Shown here piece by piece: positions 29,401-36,300 of a stretch of 64,000 nt of DNA; position 1 is the first letter of the stretch, and every line of letters starts with the position of its first letter. Location: positions 4,297,148 to 4,361,147 of the forward strand of contig OY725499.1 in the NCBI GenBank assembly GCA_963281255.1, read 5' to 3'. The translations under genes were made by a program, and so were the position numbers. The notes under the pieces were generated by a model that saw only the letters and a program-made list of their open reading frames with translations, was not told where the DNA came from and made no database searches. The DNA comes from Aphrocallistes beatrix (taxonomy: Eukaryota; Porifera; Hexactinellida; Sceptrulophora; Aphrocallistidae).

Positions 29401-30957
29401 ATTTTAAATATTACAAATATTCACAGTATATTTTCGCCATTTCTGAAATGAATCAATTTCTGAATTTCCCATAAAATTTCTCCATCAGATCTCGAGAAAT
29501 TTTATGATAAATCTCCATAGAAAACTCAGTTGACAGGGAAAGTTATTGAGAAAGTCAAATGTTTGACATTTATGATGTGAACGAGCTAGTTAATAATAAC
29601 AGGAGGGTAGGAAGATTATTTTAAATGGGAGCACTATTGGGTCTCTGTTTATATTATAATTGCACCACTGGGATCTCCTGAATACTATCCTAAAATATTT
29701 ACTAGATTGTAATTGTGATAACTCCTGCACTATACAGCCCCGAATATATATACACATATATATATATATATACAGTACCCGGACAAAAGTATTTGTACAC
29801 TATATTCTTCCCCATACAAATAGTACTAAATTGGTCTTTTCATGAAGGGAAAAGTATTCAAACTCTAAAAGATATTAATTAAGAGTCTGATTTAAGATTC
29901 GAAATCTTCACATTCGAATTAGTAATAGTTGAAGATTTCTAACAAATTGCACAACCCAATGAGTAAAATTATCAACCTGTGGCACAAGAGGTAGTACATC
30001 ACCATCATGTATAGTGATAAAAAGGGACATATGTGGCACAAGGTGGCAGTGATTGATAATTTGAAATAATTGGGAATTAGTAATTGATTAGAAATATCCT
30101 ACAATCACTAATTCGAATGCGAAGATTTCGAATTTGAAACTCGATTAGTTGTATCACTTACCTTTTCGGAGTTTTAATCTTCATGAATAGACCCACTTTA
30201 GTATTAAATGCACGTAAGATAATGAAGTGTGCAAATACTTTTGTCCGGGTAGTGTATATATATATATGTATATATACAGTCGACTCCGCTTAATAAGGTC
30301 ACATCGGTCAGAAGACATTTTGCCCAGATTAAGCGGAGAGCCCTATTAACCGAAAATATTTTGTATTAGCTTCTATTTGTGAGGTCCTGCCTAAAGTGGC
30401 CCTATTAAGCGGTTGACCCGATTAAACAGTGACACTATTAAGCAGAGTCGACTGTATATACTCGGAATACTCATTATCTGTTAATTTATTTTTGGCGAAG
30501 AAACCGTATGATGGTATCCTATAGTAGAATAGGAATGTAATGTTATTTTGGCGAACAATTTGTAATTGTGACTCCTATATTGTGTGGTACCAAAATAATG
30601 ACATTTAATGTTTTTACCAAAAGAATACAATTTGTTGCCGATAGAATGCACACCGGATTAATTAGATAATTATTAACTTCGTATATTAAAAGTTTCCTGT
30701 TCATTTAGGCGTTGAAAGCTGTGGTACACACACCTGATTTTTATGACGTCACACCTACATTCTCTCAACACTATCCATTCAACACATACCAACACCCGGA
30801 CTTCGTAACCAATCAATTCGACGAGTTCATTTTTCCGTCTAGTATGCACATCCAAGGCGCCGGATTTGACGTATCAGTCAGAGACGTTAGTTCCAATGAC
30901 GTAACCACTCCACTCATTGACCCGTACCTGCCTTCTAACTCAAACTCTCTCTTTTGA
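20447..30957 (+). CDS. Ten-finger C2H2 zinc-finger protein, six exons
   Basis: I reconstructed exons 20447-20564, 22806-23063, 23300-23521, 27431-27735, 29210-29389 and 30709-30957. Every junction is AG/GT and phases agree (1, 1, 1, 0, 0), giving 443 residues. Exon 1 holds one finger (CLVC...H...H), exon 2 three, exon 3 two and a half, and exon 4 completes that finger plus two C2H2 and one C2HC finger (CEVC...H...C). The finger CGECGDRFVS/NGLLNKHLISH is split by intron 3, and its spacing is canonical only when spliced, which supports the model. Exons 5 and 6 encode an acidic, Ser/Phe-rich finger-free tail, plausible as a regulatory domain. The donor after exon 5 (cag/gtcctt) is weak. An upstream exon is possible. 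It is probably a DNA-binding transcription factor. Introns host other genes and many MITEs. Confidence 0.75.
20614..20785. mobile_element. Pogo/Tigger-like MITE in intron 1
   Basis: The ends cagtccgcttagtaggg and attaagcagagtcgattg are inverted, flanked by TA. It lies only about 50 bp after the exon 1 donor of the C2H2 gene. Confidence 0.7.
20896..21008. mobile_element. Small fold-back element with 9-bp direct repeats
   Basis: Inverted arms contain gatgtttcgtcgctgatatt and its complement aatatcagcgacgaaacatc. ATTCTAAAC flanks both sides (20887-20895 and 21009-21017). A 9-bp duplication is typical of Mutator-like elements, but one copy is not enough to assign the superfamily. Confidence 0.65.
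21037..21222. repeat. MITE-like repeat with catgccaac ends
   Basis: The left end catgtcaacagtcccac and the right end gttcaagttggcatg are inverted, with gtcccgggttg and catcccgctttta inside. It belongs to the family also present at about 7153-7342, 10960-11110 and 15766-15905. Confidence 0.5.
21238..21850. mobile_element. Pogo-like element split by a fold-back element
   Basis: The left terminus cagtagaact begins at 21238 and the right terminus cgagttctactg ends at 21850, both beside TA. The body resumes at 21689 (aactcaatacactagg) and contains gtacgtactagccgag blocks like the copy at 32643-32812. The interruption is the element at 21248-21688. Confidence 0.7.
21248..21688. mobile_element. G-tract-rich fold-back element
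   Basis: Arms of about 140 bp (21248-21387 and 21549-21688) are inverted copies with long C/G runs beside gaaaaaatgcc. The outer ends are gttgcatgaaaaaatgcc and its complement. AGAACT flanks both sides (21242-21247 and 21689-21694). The loop of about 160 bp is ordinary AT-rich DNA. The small open frames here come from the repeat and are not genes. Confidence 0.8.
22199..22585 (-). CDS. BLOC1S2: BLOC-1 subunit 2 (BLOS2)
   Basis: This 128-residue intronless gene lies in intron 1 of the C2H2 gene on the opposite strand. After a disordered N-terminus, residues about 30-126 match the BLOS2 pattern: MFEDVSVYVQGELEAN, then YDLLKHMNEATTNKYLQM, a coiled-coil, ELKPYFQMVDQLDSSLGQLE and a KQLESKFKSL end. 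Length is close to the usual 120-145 residues. BLOS2 is a subunit of the cytosolic BLOC-1 and BORC complexes, which act in biogenesis of lysosome-related organelles and lysosome positioning. The ATG at 22583-22585 is the first in frame. An open, well-conserved frame suggests a working gene. Confidence 0.88.
   Translation of the reverse strand: MSEEPSPTRSIDDVTPRTDTRNEMRTKSQKMFEDVSVYVQGELEANACEYDLLKHMNEATTNKYLQMNDRCEEINTQTQELNAKYSELKPYFQMVDQLDSSLGQLEHAVMRLDAASKQLESKFKSLIK
23096..23216 (-). repeat. CTATTTATAG repeat family copy
   Basis: Reverse-orientation copy in intron 2: tcatttccggttaagtcat, then ctataaatagaatggacccc. It begins ttaattagcccc and ends gacggttaa, so TTAA-like sequence is at both edges. 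Confidence 0.6.
23556..23678. mobile_element. hAT-like MITE of the GGAAATAGTTCGA family
   Basis: The element runs from ggtatggtggaaatag to tttccgcattactc and is flanked by an 8-bp duplication CCCAGGTT (23548-23555, 23679-23686). The duplicated locus near 25477 reads tagcccaggtttaagc with no element, so the empty site is present in the same window. The ends are imperfect inverted repeats. Relatives are at 40003-40150, 51600-51797 and 58703-59599. Confidence 0.88.
24112..25041 (-). CDS. NHL-repeat six-bladed propeller protein, left copy
   Basis: This 309-residue intronless protein starts MPFRFPETLREVD. Six NHL-type blades are visible: GVAIDTVTNYIYVAEHN, PWGIAIHGNNAYVTD, HQLSVSVNKEIFVADYKNNR, PRDVKLTADEMYVL, FFCIDANQGLVIGD and a final QPSGVTLIYNP. 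There is no RING, B-box or signal peptide, so it is not a full TRIM-NHL protein. NHL propellers bind protein or RNA partners; the substrate here is unknown. A TATA-like tatatataac lies about 85-95 bp upstream, mirrored in the right copy. By eye it differs from the right copy at about 20 positions. It sits within intron 3 of the C2H2 gene, antisense to it. Confidence 0.82.
   Translation of the reverse strand: MPFRFPETLREVDILFEPPTNYSFQYSIACSNDVNNYNSFGVAIDTVTNYIYVAEHNKIYHCYRQEGQGRLCIFSEKGEHLHSYTHRDMKAPWGIAIHGNNAYVTDIKAHAVFHLRISGTQLHLLARKGIRGSAIGQFDYPHQLSVSVNKEIFVADYKNNRIQILDSSVHPIGEIRHPSIRYPRDVKLTADEMYVLTAFDATCIHVFSHKGVKIRSLITRGKGMQMVIPSFFCIDANQGLVIGDLRTNDIKVFSSEGVLLHKIGEQEHQVGMFHQPSGVTLIYNPNFKFSKLVVVSQNENYNPQIFFSE
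25258..25378 (-). repeat. CTATTTATAG repeat family copy between the NHL genes
   Basis: It begins at ttaaccctgcctatacc and continues with gtgttgcgtcatttcc, gccattttgggcggggaag and ctataaatagagaag. It lies in the shared upstream region of the divergent NHL pair. Confidence 0.65.
25430..25740 (+). pseudogene. Relic of C2H2 exon 3 end and downstream intron
   Basis: The segment gtggtgataggtttgtatcc copies the last codons of exon 3 of the host gene (gcggtgataggtttgtgtcc near 23500). It is followed by the same intron sequence (gcccaggtttaagcag, then ttcaatacaaatatt). The rest of the exon is missing, so it is a non-functional fragment of a direct duplication. Confidence 0.7.
25963..26892 (+). CDS. 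NHL-repeat six-bladed propeller protein, right copy
   Basis: This 309-residue intronless protein starts MAFRFPETLREVD and is collinear with the left copy without indels. The six NHL blades are intact. Differences cluster mildly in the fifth blade (FFCIHSNHGLVISDSSTNQV against FFCIDANQGLVIGD in the left copy). The mirrored tatatataacagg lies upstream at about 25870-25885. The pair is divergent, head to head, with about 920 bp between start codons. This copy is in the same orientation as the host C2H2 gene. Both frames being open argues for selection or recent duplication. Confidence 0.82.
   Translation: MAFRFPETLREVDILFEPPTNYSFQYSIACPNEANNYNSFGVAIDTVTNYIYVAEHNKIYHCYRQEGQGRLCIFSETGEHLHSYTHRDMKAPWGIAIHGNNVYVTDIKVHAVFHLRISGTQLHLLARKGIRGSAIGQFDYPHQLSVSVNKEIFVADYKNNRIQILDSSVHPIGEIRHPSIRYPRDVKLTADEMYVLTAFDAACIHVFSHKGVRLRSLITRGKGMQMVSPSFFCIHSNHGLVISDSSTNQVKVFSSEGVLLHKIGEQGHQAGMFHQPSGVTLIYNPSFKFSKLVAVSQNENYNPQIFFSV
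27173..27297 (-). repeat. CTATTTATAG repeat family copy
   Basis: It begins gttaacccgcgcttgg, continues gttgcgtcatttccgg and gccattttgggcggggaag, then has ctataaatagaaaaa. It lies close upstream of exon 4 of the C2H2 gene. Confidence 0.6.
28689..28842. mobile_element. Pogo/Tigger-like MITE in intron 4
   Basis: The ends cagtcgactctgcttaatag and attaagcggagtcgactg are inverted and beside TA. The interior is cacatcggtctgaggac and related blocks typical of this family. Confidence 0.8.
29773..30254. mobile_element. Tc1/mariner-like MITE in intron 5
   Basis: The left end cagtacccggacaaaagt and the right end acttttgtccgggtagtg are inverted repeats inserted in TA-rich sequence with TA on both sides. 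This CxGGACAAAAGT-type end is common in Tc1-like elements. A second inner inverted pair (cattcgaattagtaat with cactaattcgaatg) adds fold-back potential. No transposase remains. Confidence 0.8.
30277..30454. mobile_element. Pogo/Tigger-like MITE in intron 5
   Basis: The ends cagtcgactccgcttaataa and attaagcagagtcgactg lie beside TA-rich DNA, only about 20 bp after the Tc1-like element. Confidence 0.8.
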
Positions 30958-31071
30958 TTGGTTAATTTTATCGGCTGCTGTCTTTATTTGTGAAATGAAT
31001 GAAATGTTATTTGTCTCTTTTTATTTTATATTTAGAACACATGACTCAGGAAATTAATCTTGTTAATAATA

Positions 31072-31194
31072 TCCCTTAAATTACCTGAGGTCATTACTAT
31101 TTATAGCAAAGACCCCACACAAGTTTCCCCGCCCAAATGACTTAACCGGAAATGAGTTGGCAAAAATCTAGCGCCATTTAAAGGTTTTAATAAC
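31072..31194 (+). repeat. CTATTTATAG repeat family copy
   Basis: It begins atcccttaaattacctg, has actatttatagcaaagacc and ccccgcccaaatgacttaac, and ends gccatttaaagg. It is one of the closest relatives of the copy at 61554-61678. The rest of 30958-31941 shows no recognised feature. Confidence 0.65.
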
Positions 31195-31941
31195 AAGGCG
31201 ATTTAACCTCAGCTATTTTCACACCTTTTTAATCTTTACAGAATTGATTTTTGGAATACCTAAATGAGTATTTGTAAGTGGCTCTATTAAGTTCCACTCT
31301 CAGACGAAAATGTGGACTCACACTGAGTTATGTCGTCATTGTCACCTTTTAAGAAGTGGTGAATTTAGTTTTTAATCAATAATATCCATTCAAATATATG
31401 GAAAGTTGAAAACTGAACCACAAGTGTATGATAATGAATGCGAAAATCCACTATTCTAAACATTAAATTGTAATATTAGAGCTTCTAGATGTGAAACTTG
31501 GAATCTACAGGGTGCAATACCTTATATTAATGTCGTGATTTCATTTCTAATATTAGCAATTGATGCTAACTTCAATGAACTTAATTTGATTAGGTAAGGA
31601 CTGTAGTTTTTGGTTGCATTTCTCAATGTAAAGTCTGCATAATTCAATCTAGCGTGTCTGTGTTAAATACATCGACGAATATTTCCTGTTGAATGTTAGC
31701 AAATATGTGGCAATATTGTGACAAACTTTTTGTTCGAACTGTCAGTTTCAATTAATCATACATTCATGTAATAAGTTAAAATATTCAAGAGGTAGTTTCC
31801 CATTCATATCTAGCTATACTAATTCATAAAGTAAAATTTTCAATGGAAATGTGAATAATGAAATGACTTTATAATATTTTTTTTTTAACTTAATAATCAT
31901 CCTTTTTTTCTCGATAGTGTTTATTTACGTATTCTAGCCGG

Positions 31942-32433
31942 ATGTCTTGTAAACAAACACCAGATATGTACTCAGATAAACAAGGCCATTTGCTGCAAGC
32001 GTCTCTCAACAAATCCACTTCGTATCTGGAACTAATTTCACAAATCAAATTGGAACTATCTGAAAAGCGCGCCCAGATAATGACTGACATATCTACTGGT
32101 TACCATATAGTTCTGGAGAAAGTAGAGTTTGAGAGAAATAGATCTGAGGATTGGGTCGGGAAGGAATTCGATGTGAAGATATCGGAACTAACACGTTTGG
32201 AATCGGAACTAACTGAGCTGAGAAAGGAAGTGGTTGAGTTGGTGGATCAAGATACTCATTTCAATTCCACAAAGGAGAATGCAGCTGTCGATGAGACTAA
32301 TTCTATTGGAGAGGATAAGGTCAGTCTTGATTTAATTTTAGATCTTCAGTTCCAGTTCCAGTTTAGAAAGGTAGGCTGTGATTGGACAACTTTTAAAAAT
32401 ATATTATCCTACTTGCAACACCATAATGAATAA
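31942..32433 (+). CDS. Small coiled-coil protein, unrecognised
   Basis: The ATG at 31942 opens 163 residues rich in Glu, Leu, Lys and Ser, with a heptad-like segment (ISELTRLESELTELRKEV) around residues 80-100. I do not recognise the family. A good splice donor (aaag/gtaggc) follows position 32370 in phase 0, so the last 20 residues may be intronic and further exons may exist. An acceptor-like ttctag just precedes the ATG. Its place between two real genes and its non-repetitive composition favour a gene. Confidence 0.5.
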   Translation: MSCKQTPDMYSDKQGHLLQASLNKSTSYLELISQIKLELSEKRAQIMTDISTGYHIVLEKVEFERNRSEDWVGKEFDVKISELTRLESELTELRKEVVELVDQDTHFNSTKENAAVDETNSIGEDKVSLDLILDLQFQFQFRKVGCDWTTFKNILSYLQHHNE

Positions 32434-32642
32434 ATCGAAACTTTACACCGACCAATGAGATCCAAAAGTTCATTATTATCAGCTGATGAATCTTGTACCA
32501 TCGACCACCATGTATAATGAATGACATTGGACAGTACATTATGGTCCAAAGTAACACAGGGTTGTATTAAGCAATATTATACTGTAGAACACTACAGTCA
32601 AGTTTCAATTTTAATACTTTATTAAACTAATTTTAATACATA

Positions 32643-32812
32643 CAGTAGAACTCGGATAATACATACCGAATTATTAGTACGGACTATCCGTAAGTACGTA
32701 CTAACCGAGTTTGTACTACATAGAAATCTATATTATAGATGGATTTTGTTCAGAGAAATGAGTACGTACTAACCGAAGAACGTATTGAGTACGTACTAAC
32801 CGAGTTCTACTG
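32643..32812. mobile_element. Pogo-like MITE
   Basis: The ends cagtagaactcggataatac and taaccgagttctactg are inverted and beside TA. The interior carries gtacgtactaaccgag repeats. It is of the same type as the split copy at 21238-21850. Confidence 0.8.
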
Positions 32813-32880
32813 TAACTGGAGAATTATTATTCTTATTTTAGTGTAACATTTCATGTTATTCGTCTCAGCAGAATAATATT

Positions 32881-33072
32881 CAGGGTTTCATACATAGGGT
32901 GGTTGGGGGGGAGGGGGGGTACTTGCCCCCTGCTCATTCAAGTGCCCCCCTAGAAATAAAATGAAGAAATACAAAGTATAAAATGAAGAGATGTGACTTA
33001 GTACCTGCCCTCCTCTTGAATATTTAGAAATCCCAGATTGCTCCTTCCATGCAGATCCTGTATGAAACACTG
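32881..33072. mobile_element. hAT-like MITE with G-rich interior
   Basis: The left end cagggtttcatac and the right end gtatgaaacactg are inverted repeats. A G-tract and a C-tract lie just inside the left end. No clear 8-bp duplication was seen, so this is less certain than the others. Confidence 0.5.
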
Positions 33073-33333
33073 ATATTGTCAGGATAGATAGAAAATCTCT
33101 AATCATGAATATGCTAACAAATCAAGTGTAAAATTCTTAAAATAAATTGAGCTTTTCGGTAATTTTAACTGTCGAATCACTATTGAGTAAGCATAAAGTG
33201 TCTATCTCAACTTTAACACAATAAACGTTTATATTAAAATTCCTATACTAAGGTTACGCCATCAGAAGATACGTTTGAAAATCGATTTCTCTCATTTGAC
33301 TCGATCGACTCTCTACTTTCCTATCTCTCCAAA

Positions 33334-36300
33334 ATGTCCTTCAAGAAATTCGATGTCCCCCACTACCAATTCGAGATGGATCAGTTGTCCCTATCAGCCC
33401 TCCTGTCAGGGAGATTGGTACCCGAGGGGGTGAGTAGATTTGAGCGGGATTATTCGAGCATAGATCTCCCTATTCGATACTTAGGGGTTCAGACCACTGA
33501 GAAAATGAGCAAGTCTCTCCTACAAGATGTGACACTGGACTCTGATGGACAGATCTACGCGCTGGACAGAGGAAACTGTCAAGTGAGTTCTAGGAAATAC
33601 GTACAGTCGGTTTTTTCTTACTTATCGGGCCTTTCTTACTATTACAACTATTTATGGTGGAAAATATTCAAAATCTATGTTAATTTCCATCCACTTTTTC
33701 TTACTGTTTGAACCTGTAAAGAATTAGTAAGAAAAAAGACGCTTTTTCTTACTGTTTGAACCTGTAAAGAATTAGTAAGAACGCTTTTGATTGTACTTAA
33801 CCCTGGATGGCTTGGGGGTTTCTATTTATAGTAAATACCCCGAATGTTTGTGGTTTCCCCGCCCAAAATGACTTAAACCGGAAATGACGCGACACATTCC
33901 AGGGGCAACGGAGGGATATAACTTATTAAAGTAAAGTAGTCCTATATATGAAGGAAACGGGAGAGGATAATTCTCAGGAATTTCTATTTACATTATTTAA
34001 TGCTAAATCCCGATACATTGACTAGTTTCCAGTACAACACCTCACAGCAGTGGTCCCCAACCTGGTCCATGGACCCCTTAGTGGTCCACAGAAGATATCA
34101 AGGGGTCCACAGGTTCGAAATTTTGTGTTACATTTGATAGGAGGAGTCCACATAATATAGGAACATTGCTATAGGGGTCCACAGTCAGAAAACCGCTGCT
34201 TCATAGTTTGGAGAGTATTTAGTGTGATGTACACTATTTGTTTCAGTGAACTCCCACTCCTGGTTTGTATGGCTTTATCCGTGCATGGGTGGTGGTAGAG
34301 GTTATATGGCGCCCAAACAGGTGTTTATCTTTTCCAGGAGAGATGGCAACCAGCACCAAAATAGAATCACACTGCAAGCACTCGGACCATACCAGACTTA
34401 TAAGTGTCGGTAAAGCATCTATAGTGGAATTCGCTTATTAGCAACTCGAGTTTGCTCATAAAATGGTTGCTAATACGCGAAGTTGCTATTAGGGAACGGA
34501 ATTAACACAAAATCTTCACCTGGGGCCTGAAGATTGGTTGCTAATAGAGCAATATTGCTAATAAGCAAATTCTACTGTAGATAATCCCCTGAAATCCGTG
34601 CAAGGATGAGTATAGAAACAGTTTTCCCTTGGAAGTCTCGTGACAAATCTTAAAGAGGATTGAAAGCTAATTAGTTCCACTAGGATATTATGTTTTGTAT
34701 CTATTTTTAGATTCATATATTCGATGCAAATCTGAAATACAAATACTCTTTCGGGCAGAAAGGGAACGAAGTTGGAGAGTTCCTGCATCCATGGTCCATT
34801 GTGTACTGTAACCACACCAACAGAGTTATAATTAGCGACTGCATCCAGTCAACCATTCAAACGTTTGACTTGGAACGTCAAATCGTACAGAGGATTAGAC
34901 TGGGTTGTGTGGAGCAATACTCACAGTTGGGAGGCATTTGTGTGGATGAGAGAGGTGTGATATTTGTGGTCAGCTGTTGGGAGAACTGTGTGAAAGTGTA
35001 TTCAGATAAATTCAAGTTTCTGAGAGAGTTTGGGAAAACGGAATTGATTGCACCGAAAGATGTCAAGGTTTGTTCAGCTTATTAACAGTTATTATTCTGT
35101 ATATATGTTACAGTAACGTCCAATCAGTTATCATGTATACATACGACCTGGAAATTCCAGGCATTTCCATCATTTATTATGTATAATGCCTGAAATGTTC
35201 AGGTAGTATGTATCCTTATATAATAACCAGGATTGCCGTGGGAATGGAATTTCAATTCCCATTCCCACAGGATTTCTGTGGGAATTCCCACAGGATATCC
35301 CACAGAATCTCACAAGATATCCCACAAGATATCCCACAGAATCCCACAAGATATCCCACAGAATGCCACAAGATATCCCACAGAATGCCACAAGATATCC
35401 CACAGAATCCCACTAGATATCCCACAGAATGCCTCAGGAAATCCCACAGAACCCACAAATGGTCACAAAATCCCACATATTCTCACATGTGGAAATTCCC
35501 ATAGGCTTAAAGTCATTCCCATCCAATTCCATATGGGAATCTGTGTGTTTTTCCATGGGAATTCCACGGCAACCAGATAATAACTGATATGACGTTTTAA
35601 CGTTAACATATATTATTGAGCTGTTACATCACTGAGTTTGGTTACGGGTGATACTATGGGGTATTATCTAGCCTGATGGTTTTGATTGTCCGTTCTAGCC
35701 AATGAAACCTTGGGGTTTGTAACGTTTGAACTGTCATTTAACATTCAACATTAACCTAAGTTGGATATAGCTCAGACCATTCCAAAGTACTGGATACATC
35801 ACTATGTGAATGAAAATTTCGTTCAGACTTTGAAGCTGCTATAAATTTCAGTAATACAAGTGTAGTTCAAGTAGAAGTCGGAAAGAGGGAAGTGTGGGAA
35901 ATTTATAATGGAAAGTAAAGGAGTTTGAGGGAATCAACAGGAGTTTATTAGAGTAATATAAAATAATGTGTTTATTTTAGACATTAGGTAAAATAATAAA
36001 ATTATTCAATAGTATGAAAGGGAAATTTTAAGAGAACAAAAAAACACCGTACAATGCAATATAATACTTAAGCTAAAAATAGAATATTATATTATTAACG
36101 AATCATCTATGCACTTTGGTTCTATCTACTTATTCCATTGAAAATATGTTTCACAGTAATGTTGTTGTTGTTGTTATTGTTGGTTATTTTATGATTAATA
36201 TGTCTACTTTGAAACCTGATTTAAATGAAGTATACTTATTATTGCATATATTAATATTACTGCATTGTAACCTCCCAGCTCCTAGCCCAGAGTTTCTGTC

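Noticed and set aside
31942..32433. Assigning the coiled-coil ORF to a named kinetochore subunit
   Set aside because: Only loose coiled-coil resemblance; no diagnostic motif seen.
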